A stretch of DNA of 64,000 bases from DASZIT01 sp963770635 (GCA_963770635.1 CAVYQI010000006.1:806001-870000), one strand, 5' to 3'; counted from the first letter of the stretch, positions 51,451-60,610 are shown. The notes: generated by a model from the sequence alone, not told the origin. A program made the numbers and translations.

Positions 51451-52194
51451 GTGGCTTTGGGCGCGACACGGCTTGGATTCAGCGTCTGCAGCCTCTGTGA
51501 CGGACCTACCCAGTTTGGATTCGGGCTCTGCTTCTGTTGCACGACGCTGGTCAGCCAGTTGCGGATGCCGTTGGCTCCGGTGACCGCGGTCACCCCCTAC
51601 CGGGTGGGCGATGGGATGCACCGGCTGCTCCGCGGTTACAAGGACGCGCCGTCGGTCGATGCCCGAACGGCGTCGGTGGCGCGATTGGCGACCATGCTCG
51701 ACCAGTGGTTGGGCGAACACCGCGGGAAGCTGCTGGCCCGCACCCGAGGACCCTGGGACCTGGCGGTGGGGGTCCCCTCCTCTCATCGGCCGGCCGGGAC
51801 CCCGGTGGACACCCTCATCGAGGCGGTCCCGGACCTGGCTCGCGCCCACCGACATCTCCTGGCCCGGGGGACCGCATCCACCGATCATCTGGTCGCCGCC
51901 CGGTCGGGGTTCACCGTGACCCGGGACGGCGGTGCCGGGACTGAGACCCGAGGAATGCGGGCCCTGGTGGTGGACGACAGCTTCACCACCGGAGCCCGGG
52001 CCCAGAGTGCGGTGGTGGCATTGCGGATGGCCGGTATCCGGGTGGTGGGGGTGCTGGTGGTGGGTCGGGCCGTGGCCCCCGAGTCCGCACCCTGGCAGGC
52101 GGCCTACTGGGACTCGACGGCCCGGGTCAGGCGGGCGGCCCTTGCCGCCTTGACGGCCGATCATCGGCGGCCGGGCGCCAGACCACCAGCCTGA
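51451..52194 (+). CDS. ComF-like phosphoribosyltransferase-fold protein
   Basis: A 247-residue protein. The N-terminal four-Cys zinc ribbon is CSLCDGPTQFGFGLCFCC, then VTPYRVGDGMHRLLRGYKDA and a type I phosphoribosyltransferase domain with the PRPP loop ALVVDDSFTTGARAQSAVVA. ComF homologues act in DNA uptake, but such proteins occur widely without competence. GTG 51451 is used. No competence genes are nearby. Confidence 0.8.
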   Translation: MALGATRLGFSVCSLCDGPTQFGFGLCFCCTTLVSQLRMPLAPVTAVTPYRVGDGMHRLLRGYKDAPSVDARTASVARLATMLDQWLGEHRGKLLARTRGPWDLAVGVPSSHRPAGTPVDTLIEAVPDLARAHRHLLARGTASTDHLVAARSGFTVTRDGGAGTETRGMRALVVDDSFTTGARAQSAVVALRMAGIRVVGVLVVGRAVAPESAPWQAAYWDSTARVRRAALAALTADHRRPGARPPA

Positions 52195-52230
52195 CCAGGG
52201 GAGTTGTCCGGGGAGCGGCCGTGGAGTATA

Positions 52231-52250
52231 GTTGCTTGCTACAAGCAGTT
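52231..52250 (+). promoter_or_regulatory. inverted repeat, probable MarR operator
   Basis: Perfect inverted repeat TGCTTG-CTA-CAAGCA (52233-52238 and 52242-52247), 70-80 bases upstream of the marR-mfs operon in a short AT-richer segment (TATAG..TTAATAG) that could be the promoter. The size and symmetry suit a MarR dimer; autoregulation is inferred. Confidence 0.65.
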
Positions 52251-52315
52251 AATAGGACAGGGATCGGGGTCGGGATCCCCGGGCCTCCGTAGCCGACAAC
52301 CCAGATGAGAGGACG

Positions 52316-52849
52316 ATGGCCACCACCTCGAGCCGGACAACCCCCGGAGCTACCGATACCGCCACCAAGGCGGGCCCGGCGCCGACGTCGGGCGCCGGCC
52401 GCTCGGTTCCGGCCGACCTCGAACGGGCGTTGACCCAGGTGGCCCGCGCGATCATCCATCTCGGCATACCCCGGCACGCGTTGGCTGAGGGTGAGTCGAT
52501 CGACAAGGCGGGCTACTGGCTGCTGGTCCGGGTATCCGAGAACGGGCCGGTCCGTCTTTCGGATCTGGCCGAGACGGCCGGGCTCGACCTGTCCACCGTC
52601 AGCCGTCAGATGGGTGCCTTGGTGGAGGGCGGATTGATTACCAAGGAGCCCGATCCCCACGATGGGCGAGCGTCATTCTTGAGCCTGTCGGCCCGGGGTG
52701 CGGCGGTCCTGGAGTCGGTTTCCGAGGCCCGTCGCGAGGCGTTGGCCGATGCGCTCACCGACTGGTCGGACGACGAGCGCGCCACCTTGGCGACCGGGCT
52801 CTTCCGGCTCGCCTCCGGGTTGCAGAACTCGCCGATGGCCACCCGATGA
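52316..52849 (+). CDS. MarR-family regulator of the adjacent MFS pump
   Basis: A 177-residue winged-helix regulator with a 35-residue low-complexity N-terminus. DKAGYWLLVRVSENGPVRLS, DLAETAGLDLSTVSRQMGAL (recognition helix) and LITKEPDPHDGRASFLSLSA (wing) are standard MarR. The gene overlaps the MFS transporter start by four bases (ATGA). With the inverted repeat upstream this is a classic drug-responsive repressor-efflux operon; the inducer is unknown. Confidence 0.9.
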   Translation: MATTSSRTTPGATDTATKAGPAPTSGAGRSVPADLERALTQVARAIIHLGIPRHALAEGESIDKAGYWLLVRVSENGPVRLSDLAETAGLDLSTVSRQMGALVEGGLITKEPDPHDGRASFLSLSARGAAVLESVSEARREALADALTDWSDDERATLATGLFRLASGLQNSPMATR

Positions 52850-54535
52850 CCATCGACACACCGCCCAGGCCGGTTGACGGGGCCGATCCTCCGGCGACCG
52901 CCCCGGCGCCACCGATTCCGGGCGAGGGGCTGTCGCATCGGCAGATCCTCATCGTCTTCAGCGGCCTGATGCTGGGGATGTTCCTGGCCGCTCTCGACCA
53001 GACCATCGTCGGCACCGCCCTCCCCACCATCGTCAACAGCTTGCACGGGCTCAACCACATCAGCTGGGTGGTGACCGCCTACCTGTTGACCTCGACCATC
53101 TCCACCCCGCTGTACGGGAAGCTCTCCGATCAGCTGGGTCGCAAGGGGATCTTCCAGTTCGCCATCGTGATCTTCCTGGTCGGGTCGGTGCTCGCCGGCC
53201 TCAGCCAGAACATGGGGGAGCTCATCGCCTTCCGGGGGATCCAAGGCATCGGGGCCGGCGGGCTGATGGCCATGGCCATGACAATCATCGCCGACGTGGT
53301 CGCGCCCCGGGACCGGGGTCGATACCAGGGGTACTTCGGGGCCACCTTCGCGCTGGCGTCAGTGGCCGGGCCGCTGCTCGGCGGAGTGTTCACCGACAAC
53401 CTGAGCTGGCGGTGGATCTTCTACATCAACGTCCCCATCGGGATCGTCGCCCTGGGTGTGACCTCGGTGGTCCTCAAGCTCCCGTTCCGGAGGCAATCGC
53501 ACAACATCGATTACCTGGGGGCGGTCCTGCTGATGGTGGCCATCACCGCCACCCTGCTGGTCACCGTCTGGGGCGGGACCCAGTACGGCTGGGGTTCGCC
53601 GGAGATCATCGCCCTCGGCATCACCGCGGTGGCGTTCATCACCTCGTTCATCTTCTGGGAGCGACGCGCCTCCGAGCCGATCCTCCCTCCCAGCTTGTTC
53701 CGGGTCGGCATCTTCCGGGTGTCGTCCGGGGTGAGCTTCCTCCTGGCCATGGTCATGTTCGGTGCCATCATCTACCTCCCGCTGTACCTCCAGCTGGTCG
53801 ACGGGGTCTCCGCCCTGGTGTCGGGGCTCCTGCTGGTGCCGTTGATGGTCGGGCTGTTGGCCACCTCCATCACTTCCGGCCAGATCGTCAGCCGTACCGG
53901 GAGATACAAGATCTTCCCGATCATGGGTTCGGTGCTGGTGATCATCGGGATGTACCTGCTCTCCCAGCTGGGGCTGCACACCTCGCACGTGGTGATGAGC
54001 CTCTATGTGATCGTGCTCGGGGCCGGGATGGGCATGACCATGCAGCTCATGGTGCTGGCCACCCAGAACGCGGTGGCGCCCACCCAGATCGGGACGGCCA
54101 CCGCCGCGGTGACCTTCTTCCGGTCGCTCGGGGGCGCCTTTGGGACGTCGCTGTTCGGAGCCGTCTTCATCGCCGGCCTCGGCCACTGGATTCCGGTGCT
54201 GGTGCCGGGGGCGGCAGCCAAGGGCATCCATGTCACCGGCAGCTTCTCGATGAGCCCGACCCAGCTGCACGGGTTCCCGGCAGCGGTCCAGCACGGGATC
54301 CTGGAATCGTTTGTCCGGTCCCTCCATACGATGTTCCTGGTCGGTGTGCCGGTTCGCGGTGGTCATGTTCGCGTTGACTCTGCTTCTCAAGGAGGTGCGG
54401 CTCCGCACCAACTCGGGTCTGGAGCGGCCGAGCGAGGATGTGGCCATGACCGGCGCGATGGCGGGTTCGGCCGACGCCGAAGCCGACGCCGAAGTCGAAG
54501 ACGGCGCCTTCGGCACCGGGGTGGCCATCGGCTAG
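52846..54535 (+). CDS. MFS drug transporter, DHA2 (14-TM) family (one frameshift)
   Basis: About 562 residues. Proton-driven exporter with motif A LYGKLSDQLGRKGIFQFA, motif D1 GLMLGMFLAALDQTIVGTAL (LDxTxVNVALP-like), motif C near GATFALASVAGPLLGGVFTD and WRWIFYINVPIG. Around 54345 a one-base shift occurs inside the last helix; the true frame continues FAVVMFALTLLLKEVRLRTN and ends FGTGVAIG at 54535. The unshifted frame runs on 500 bases as an Arg/Gly-rich artefact. Confidence 0.88.
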
Positions 54536-54592
54536 CGGCAGGCGCCGGCACGGCTCCGTCCCGATCGCGGACGGTTGTACTAAACCGGGATC

Positions 54593-55534
54593 ATGCTGTT
54601 ACGAATCTTCACCGAGCCGCAACAGGGCGCGTCCTACGACCAGCAGGTGCGGGTGGCCCAGCTCGCCGAGCAACTCGGGTTCGATGCCTTTTTTCGGAGC
54701 GATCACTTCCTGGCGATGGGCGACACCGACGGCCTTCCCGGTCCGACCGACGCCTGGATCACCCTGGCCGGTATCGCCCGGGAGACCAGCCGGATCCGGC
54801 TCGGGACCTTGATGACGTCGGCCACTTTCCGACTTCCGGGTCTGCTGGCGGTGGCGGTGGCGGAGGTGGATGCCATGAGCCAGGGCCGGGTCGAGCTGGG
54901 TCTCGGGTCAGGGTGGTTCGATGGCGAACACACCGCCTACGGGGTTCCCTTCCCGCCCCTCGGCGAGCGGTTCGAGCGCCTCGAGGAACAGTTGGCCATC
55001 ATCACCGGGATGTGGGCATGCCCGTCGGGTGATCAGTTCTCCTTCCACGGACGCCATTACCAACTGGAAGACTGTCCCGCCCTCCCCAAACCCGTGCAGC
55101 GTCCCGGGCCGCCGGTGCTGATCGGGGGCCACGGACCGAAGCACACCCCCCGGCTGGCGGCGACCTATGGCGCCGAGGTGAACGTACCGTTCGTGTCCGA
55201 GGAGGACACCGCCGTCCAGTTCCGGCGGTCCAAGGCGGTATGTGAATCCATCGGTCGCGATCCGGGTTCGCTGGTGTGCTCCGCCGCCCAGGTGGTGTGC
55301 TGCGGACGAGACGAAGCCGAGCTGGCCCGCCGGGCTGGTGCGATCAGTCGGTCGGTGGACGAGCTTCGTCAGAACGGCCTGTGCGGCACGCCGGACGAGG
55401 TGGTCAAGAAACTCGCCAGCTTCGCCAACGTCGGCACCGATCGGATGTACCTGCAGTTTCTCACCCTGGATGATCTCGAACACCTGGAACTGATCGGCGC
55501 AGAGGTGTTGCCTCACGCCGCCCAGCTGAGCTGA
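54593..55534 (+). CDS. LLM-class F420-dependent oxidoreductase
   Basis: A 313-residue TIM-barrel luciferase-like monooxygenase-fold protein. QLAEQLGFDAFFRSDHFLAM, RIRLGTLMTSATFRLPGLLA, VEVDAMSQGR-type AEVDAMSQGRVELGLGSGWF (nonprolyl cis-peptide and cofactor loop), HYQLEDCPALPKPVQRPGPP and VLIGGHGPKHTPRLAATYG are the usual features of F420 users in Actinobacteria. Substrate unknown. Confidence 0.87.
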   Translation: MLLRIFTEPQQGASYDQQVRVAQLAEQLGFDAFFRSDHFLAMGDTDGLPGPTDAWITLAGIARETSRIRLGTLMTSATFRLPGLLAVAVAEVDAMSQGRVELGLGSGWFDGEHTAYGVPFPPLGERFERLEEQLAIITGMWACPSGDQFSFHGRHYQLEDCPALPKPVQRPGPPVLIGGHGPKHTPRLAATYGAEVNVPFVSEEDTAVQFRRSKAVCESIGRDPGSLVCSAAQVVCCGRDEAELARRAGAISRSVDELRQNGLCGTPDEVVKKLASFANVGTDRMYLQFLTLDDLEHLELIGAEVLPHAAQLS

Positions 55535-55566
55535 CCCGTCTGCTCAGTCCGCAGGGGTCGAGAGGC

Positions 55567-56166
55567 TCAGACCCCGGGGCCCTCGGTACGGAGTTTGTCC
55601 ACCTCGCTCATGGCTTCGCGCAGCTGCCCCAGCCATTCGTCGCTGTGGCTGCCGACCAGCTTGACGCACCAGGCGAGGGCGTCTGACCGGGAACGGGCGA
55701 TGCCGGCATCGACCAGCGTGTCCAGTACCCGGCGCTCCGGTTGGCGCAACCGGGTCATGGCCGGGACGGCGATGTGGGTGAAGAGCTGGGTGGTGTCGCC
55801 GATCCGCGCACCCCAGGCGACATTGCGGCCATACCGCCCTTCCATCTCCTTAGCGATGGCGACCCGCTCGTCGCGGGTGTCTTCCCGGAAGCGGGTAATC
55901 CGTCCTTCCAGGGCCGCCTCGCGGCCCCCTTCGTCGGTCGCCTCGGGGGGGCTGAGCTCACCAATGATGGAGATTTCTTCCCGGTCGATAATCACCTCCG
56001 GGGAGGAGACGAACCAATCGTCGGGAAGCCGCCCGGCCAACCAGGCCTCGGCGTCATCGGCGTTGGGAAGGTCAGCCTGCTGCCATCCACCCCGGCCGTG
56101 GCCGCCACGTCGGCCCCCCGGCCGGCCCCGCCGACCGCCAAAATCTTCTCTGTAGGCACCTCTCAT
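55567..56166 (-). CDS. conserved actinobacterial protein of unknown function
   Basis: A 199-residue protein I recognise only as an actinobacterial conserved hypothetical. N-terminus is Gly/Arg-rich (GGRRGRPGGRRGGHGRGGW, RNA-binding-like). The middle has WLAGRLPDDWFVSSPEVIID and REEISIIGEL, then FREDTRDERVAIAKEMEGRY and the C-terminal QPERRVLDTLVDAGIARSRS with ALAWCVKLVG, which looks like a ribbon-helix-helix or small helical motif. ATG 56166 has AAGGAG six bases upstream. Its AT-rich promoter carries direct repeats. Confidence 0.75.
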   Translation of the reverse strand: MRGAYREDFGGRRGRPGGRRGGHGRGGWQQADLPNADDAEAWLAGRLPDDWFVSSPEVIIDREEISIIGELSPPEATDEGGREAALEGRITRFREDTRDERVAIAKEMEGRYGRNVAWGARIGDTTQLFTHIAVPAMTRLRQPERRVLDTLVDAGIARSRSDALAWCVKLVGSHSDEWLGQLREAMSEVDKLRTEGPGV

Positions 56167-56184
56167 AGTTTCTCCTTGCGTTGG

Positions 56185-56217
56185 TATTACTTCATTACTC
56201 AGTTACATCATTACTAT
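56185..56217 (-). promoter_or_regulatory. promoter region with GTAATGA direct repeats
   Basis: Read on the minus strand, TAGTAATGATGTAACTGAGT then AATGAAGTAATACC contains AGTAATGA twice, 17 bases apart, plus a third GTAAT. It is strikingly AT-rich for this genome and directly precedes the ribosome site of the 199-residue gene. Probable promoter with an activator or repressor site. Confidence 0.45.
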
Positions 56218-56381
56218 AGCGGACTCGTCTCCGAGTGGTTCAATGGCCGCCAGGCGATCTATCCCGGCAGGTCAGAGGGCCTAATCCCCCAGGAACCGCG
56301 GATCCATCCGATTCGTCGGGCCGGCAGCGTGTGGGCAGGTTGCCGGGATCCGGGCGGGACGGAGGTACCGCCGAAGGAGGC

Positions 56382-57029
56382 CTACCGGGAAGGACCGTCA
56401 AGGACGCCAGCGGTGATCAGAGCCCGCCGGGCCTCGGAGACTCCGGCGACCCGCACTCCCGAGAAGCCGGCGGCGATGCCCCCGTCGACATTGGTCAGGT
56501 TGTCATCCAGGAAGAGCACCCGGTGAGGCGGCAGACCCACCTGGGCGGCGACGTAGTCGAACGCCCGACGGTCGGGCTTGAGCGCGCCGATCTCGAACGA
56601 CAGGAAGCGGGTCTCGAACATCCGGACCAGCGGCCATCTGGCGAGGTGCTCGTGCCAGTGCAGCGCGTTGGTATTGGAGAAACATCCCACCGGAACCTGC
56701 ACCATCACCTCCGCGACCAAGGCTTCAGCCCCGGGCAACGGCCCGGACGGCCACGTCCGGAACTCGTCGAGGAAGGCGGTCGGGGAGATCGACAAACCCC
56801 AGTCGTCGACGACGCCCCGGGCGAAGTCCTCGTCTGAGCACGCACCGCTCTCGAAGCGCCGGACCCAGGGGCAGCCGAGCCAGCGCCTCCAAAGCTCGTC
56901 GTCGCTGGAGATGCCGGAGAGCTCCCGCATCGACGGGACCCCTCGCAGCTGCAGCAGAACTCCACCGAGGTCGAACAGGACCATCTCGACCGAGTCGGTC
57001 ATTCGAAACTCTACGTCGGCACGGTCCAT
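56382..57029 (-). CDS. HAD-superfamily hydrolase (class IA)
   Basis: About 215 residues. Motif I VLFDLGGVLL (nucleophile Asp; second Asp is Gly, as in the FDxGGVL subgroup), cap domain 25-110, motif II CFSNTNALHWHEHLAR, motif III Lys in EIGALKPDRRAFDYVAA and motif IV VLFLDDNLTNVDGGIAAG. A phosphatase of small phosphometabolites such as sugar phosphates is expected. ATG 57002 is an alternative, shorter start. Divergent from the PRPP synthetase gene, 57 bases away. Confidence 0.88.
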   Translation of the reverse strand: MDRADVEFRMTDSVEMVLFDLGGVLLQLRGVPSMRELSGISSDDELWRRWLGCPWVRRFESGACSDEDFARGVVDDWGLSISPTAFLDEFRTWPSGPLPGAEALVAEVMVQVPVGCFSNTNALHWHEHLARWPLVRMFETRFLSFEIGALKPDRRAFDYVAAQVGLPPHRVLFLDDNLTNVDGGIAAGFSGVRVAGVSEARRALITAGVLDGPSR

Positions 57030-57085
57030 ACGGGCACGGTCTACACCGGCACGGTCGGCGAAGGGATTGACGGTAGGTTGGCCGG

Positions 57086-58027
57086 GTGCAGGATGACTTC
57101 GTGCTGCTGGCCGGGTCGGCGAGCCGGAAGTTGGGCCAGGCGATTGCCGACTACCTCGACTGCCCTCTGGGTGCGTCCGAGACCGTGAAGTTTTCCGAGG
57201 GGAACCTGTTCGTCCGGGTACTGGAGAACGTGCGCGGCCGTGACGTCTTCATGGTGCAGGGGACGGCGTTTCCAGCCAACGACAATTTCATGGAGCTGCT
57301 GTTCTGGATCGATGCGCTGAAGCGAGCCAGCGCCACGTCGGTGACCGCGGTGATCCCGTACTTCAGCTACGCCAAGGGGGACAAGAAGGACGAACCGCGG
57401 GTGTCGATCCGGGCCCGGGTCTGTGCCGATGCCATCGAAGCGGCCGGGGCCGACCGGATCGTCACCCTCGACCTCCATGCCCCCCAGGTCCAGGGGTTCT
57501 TCAAAGTGCCGGTCGACGATCTCTACGCCCTCCCGGTGCTTTGCGACGCGATCGCCGCCAAGGGCCTCGAGGACCTGGTGGTGGTGGCCCCCGATGCCGG
57601 GTACGCCAAGAAGGCGCGGGCGTGGGCCGACCGGCTCCAGGCCCCGACCGCGATCGCCGACAAGCGACGGGTGGATCACTCCGAGACCGCCGAGATCATG
57701 GAGCTGATCGGCTCGGTGGAGGGTCGGACCGCCCTCATTGTTGACGACTTCACCATCACCGCCGGAACCCTGGTCGGCGCCGCCCGGGTCCTCACCGAGC
57801 GCGGGGCGAAATCCGTGTACGCGGCCGTGAGCCACGGGTTGCTGGCCGGTGACGCCAACCGGCGGCTCGACGACAGCTCGATCGAGCGCCTGTTCATGAC
57901 CGACAGCGTCGAGACCCAACCGATGCCGCCTTCGTCGAAGGTCGAAACGGTGTCGGTGGCTCCGCTGTTCGGTGAAGCCATCCGCCGTATCTTCCGCCGG
58001 GAGAGCATCTCCGACCTCTTCCGATAG
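57086..58027 (+). CDS. ribose-phosphate pyrophosphokinase (PRPP synthetase)
   Basis: A 313-residue enzyme making PRPP from ribose-5-phosphate and ATP. AVIPYFSYAKGDKKDEPRVS (catalytic flexible region), VTLDLHAPQVQGFFKVPVDD, VVVAPDAGYAKKARAWAD and the PRPP loop TALIVDDFTITAGTLVGAAR are present. The usual FxDGE near the N-terminus is FSEGN, and DDxxDTAGT is DDFTITAGT, so it is a divergent member, perhaps a second copy rather than the housekeeping Prs. Starts at GTG 57086. Confidence 0.85.
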   Translation: MQDDFVLLAGSASRKLGQAIADYLDCPLGASETVKFSEGNLFVRVLENVRGRDVFMVQGTAFPANDNFMELLFWIDALKRASATSVTAVIPYFSYAKGDKKDEPRVSIRARVCADAIEAAGADRIVTLDLHAPQVQGFFKVPVDDLYALPVLCDAIAAKGLEDLVVVAPDAGYAKKARAWADRLQAPTAIADKRRVDHSETAEIMELIGSVEGRTALIVDDFTITAGTLVGAARVLTERGAKSVYAAVSHGLLAGDANRRLDDSSIERLFMTDSVETQPMPPSSKVETVSVAPLFGEAIRRIFRRESISDLFR

Positions 58028-58106
58028 CCGGCGACGGGGCGGCCGCACCCGCTCCGCCCTCCCACGACCCGGCCCGACGCCGACGGCGGCCGATTCCGGT
58101 AGAGAT

Positions 58107-59888
58107 CTAGGCGGCCGACCCGAAGAACTGGCTGGAACCGAAGCTGAAGATGCCGCCGTCGTTGGCGACGAACCGGTAGCCGTTCCCCCCCGGCGACGCC
58201 TCCATGCCGACGATGGGTTGGTTGAGCTGCAGGGCTCCGGTCGAGCCCTCGAACGGGGCGCCGCCGAACGAGAAGATGCCACCATCGGCGGCCACCAACC
58301 AGTACCCGTTGTTGACCGGATCGGCTGCCATGCCCACCACCGGGCGGTTGAGCGGAGACCCGCCCATCGAGCCTTCGAACGGCGCGTCGAAGGCGAATAT
58401 CCCGCCGTCGGAGGCGACGAGCCAGTACCCGCCGGTGGCGCGGTCGACGGTCATGCCGACGATGGGCGCGTTGAGCGCCAAGCTGCCGGTCGAGCCGCGG
58501 AATCGGGCGTCACCGAACGAGAAGATGCCGCCGTCGGAGGCCACCATGAAGTAGCCGCGGCCGTCGGGGGAGGAGGCGATGCCGACGATCGGATGGCTGG
58601 GCGTCACGCCGGCTGCCGGCAATGAGCCGTAGTACCCGGCGTCACCGAAGGCGTAGATCGAGCCGTCCTGACCGACCAACCAGTAGCCGTGGCCGTCGGG
58701 GGTGGCGGCCATGCCCACAATCGGAGCCGCCGGAGGCGAGGACAGCGCCCCGTACCCGGTCGAGACGAAGCCGCAGCCGTCCACCTGGCCGCCGGTATTG
58801 GCGATCCAGTATCCGCCGTCATCCGGGCCCGCGGCCATCCCGGTCACGGTGCCGGAAGCCAGGGGGGCGCAGGTTTGTGCCGATCCGTAGTAGGAGAATC
58901 CGGGAGGTGGCGGATCGGCGTCGACCACCACCGAGGTGGAATTGGTCAGGTCGGTGCATGAACTGGACGAGGGAGCGACCAGGCCGTAGTAGAGGTTGAT
59001 CTGGTTGGCGGAGATTGGCAGCACGAAGGGAGCCAACGCCGAGCAGCGTTGCACCCCGTCCACCTGCAGCACCGGTGTAGATGGCTGCGTCCAGGTCGTG
59101 GCCGACGGCGAACTGGTCTCCCAGATATTGAATCGGGTCACATCGTTGAGGAGGGTCTCGATGACGTTGAAATACATGAACCACTGGGAGCCGCTCTGGA
59201 TCACGTCGGGATTGGCCATGCACTGCCCGCTGGTGCCCCGGTAGGCGAGATTCGAAGACAGCACATTTCGGTTCGCATCCACACTGGCCACCGCGATGAT
59301 GCAATCGGCGCCGTAGTAGACCAGCCACCGCTGGGCCCCCGATGGCTGGAGGACAACCGACGGTGACGACGCATCCAATCCGTAGGGATCAGTGAACATC
59401 AACTGCTTGAACGACCCCCAGTGGGCGCCATCGCTGGAGGTGGCCGACCAGAGCTGGGTGGCGCAGCCGACACCACAGGACAACCCGGTGAAGAACATGG
59501 TGAACAGGTAGGACCCGCCGATCGACGAGACACTTACTGACGGATCGTTGACTTCGGTGATCCCGAACGACACCTGGGAGGGAACGATATCGGTGATCGG
59601 GTTGGACCACGGTCCATCGGGGGTGGGAGCGGTCCGCTCAAAGATGGTGTCCAGTTGGCCGGCATTGACCGCCTGTTGGGTCTGCCATCCGCCGTACCAC
59701 ATGATGTAACCCTGGCCATTGGGACTGGGGATGACGTCAGGCGAGTAGATGTCCCGCCCGGTGAACTGGGTGCTGCTGCCGGCGGCTCCGGCCGACCCCG
59801 ACGGGATCAGCGGCGCGACCGCGGTCGCGGCGAGCAGCATCGCCGCTGCTGAGATCCCGATCGCCAACCGGCGCAATCGCTTCCGCAT
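58107..59888 (-). CDS. secreted protein with GH43-like front and GYWLV-repeat propeller
   Basis: A 593-residue exported protein. Signal peptide (LAIGISAAAMLLAATAVAPL). Residues 38-340 look like a five-bladed glycosidase-type domain: DIYSPDVIPSPNGQGYIMWY, TEVNDPSVSVSSIGGSYLFT, SSPSVVLQPSGAQRWLVYYG, MANPDVIQSGSQWFMYFNVI. The C-terminal 240 residues are about six repeats of the form IVGMAATPDGHGYWLVGQDG, SIYAFGDAGYYGS. These GYWLVASDGGIFSFG units are characteristic of Acidimicrobiia surface proteins. A glycan-binding or hydrolytic envelope role is inferred. Confidence 0.82.
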   Translation of the reverse strand: MRKRLRRLAIGISAAAMLLAATAVAPLIPSGSAGAAGSSTQFTGRDIYSPDVIPSPNGQGYIMWYGGWQTQQAVNAGQLDTIFERTAPTPDGPWSNPITDIVPSQVSFGITEVNDPSVSVSSIGGSYLFTMFFTGLSCGVGCATQLWSATSSDGAHWGSFKQLMFTDPYGLDASSPSVVLQPSGAQRWLVYYGADCIIAVASVDANRNVLSSNLAYRGTSGQCMANPDVIQSGSQWFMYFNVIETLLNDVTRFNIWETSSPSATTWTQPSTPVLQVDGVQRCSALAPFVLPISANQINLYYGLVAPSSSSCTDLTNSTSVVVDADPPPPGFSYYGSAQTCAPLASGTVTGMAAGPDDGGYWIANTGGQVDGCGFVSTGYGALSSPPAAPIVGMAATPDGHGYWLVGQDGSIYAFGDAGYYGSLPAAGVTPSHPIVGIASSPDGRGYFMVASDGGIFSFGDARFRGSTGSLALNAPIVGMTVDRATGGYWLVASDGGIFAFDAPFEGSMGGSPLNRPVVGMAADPVNNGYWLVAADGGIFSFGGAPFEGSTGALQLNQPIVGMEASPGGNGYRFVANDGGIFSFGSSQFFGSAA

Positions 59889-60154
59889 GACCCCCCTGGG
59901 TTTCCAAGTGCTGCGTTACCCTAACGAAATTCGGCTGCCTTGTATCTTCAGCAGCACTATCGGTTACGGAACCATCGGCACCTGCCGGCCGGTTCCCAAG
60001 TCCCGGGCGGGACAGCGGGGGTGTCCTACCCGGACTCGAACCGCCGTACTCGCCGCGTGACCGGCCGGAGGGGAGAAACGGCGCTTGACCTGGGGGCAAC
60101 CCGCCCCCCACACTTATCCCGCCGGCCCGCTCGGGCCGGGGAGGAGCCGATGTC

Positions 60155-60610
60155 ATGGGCGATTGGACCAGAGCCGAGCTGGAGTCGGCGTTCGAGGCGT
60201 ACCAACTCAGGGCGGAGGAGGCAGGCCGCAGCGGGAACTGGAAAGCCTGGGCTGACCAGTTCACCGAAGATGCCACCTACATCGAGCATCACTTCGGGAC
60301 GTTCAACGGACGGGCGGCCATCGCCGAATGGATCAGCTCTTGCATGTCGGACTACCCCGGAAACTCGATGCCGGAGTTTCCCATCGGGTGGTACGTCATC
60401 GACGAGGAGCGCGGTTGGGTGGTGTGCCAGGTCTTCAACCGGATGATGGACCCCGGGGACGGAACCGTGCATCAGGAGTACAACTTCACTTTGCTGAAGT
60501 ACGCCGGGGATGGCCTCTGGTCCTACGAAGAGGACGTCTATAACCCGATGCGGTTCGGCGCCATGGTGGCGGAGTGGGAGAAAGCGAAGGCAGCGGCGTC
60601 GACCGGTTAG
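60155..60610 (+). CDS. SnoaL-like (NTF2-fold) protein
   Basis: A 151-residue cone-fold protein of the SnoaL/NTF2 superfamily. AYQLRAEEAGRSGNWKAWAD with QFTEDATYIEHHFGTFNGRA and AIAEWI form the typical first half; VVCQVFNRMMDPGDGTVHQE and WSYEEDVYNPMRFG the second. Often small isomerases or hydratases acting on steroid-like or aromatic substrates; here no function can be fixed. Its start ATG 60155 follows GGGGAGGAGCCGATGTC. Confidence 0.8.
   Translation: MGDWTRAELESAFEAYQLRAEEAGRSGNWKAWADQFTEDATYIEHHFGTFNGRAAIAEWISSCMSDYPGNSMPEFPIGWYVIDEERGWVVCQVFNRMMDPGDGTVHQEYNFTLLKYAGDGLWSYEEDVYNPMRFGAMVAEWEKAKAAASTG

Noticed and set aside
54540..55032. Long C-terminal extension of the MFS transporter
   Set aside because: It arises from a one-base shift at about 54345 and overlaps the LLM oxidoreductase; the shifted frame gives a proper last helix and stop at 54535.
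60000..60060. tRNA-like sequence (GGACTCGAACC)
   Set aside because: The T-arm-like words lack a pairing T stem and there is no acceptor or anticodon stem around them.
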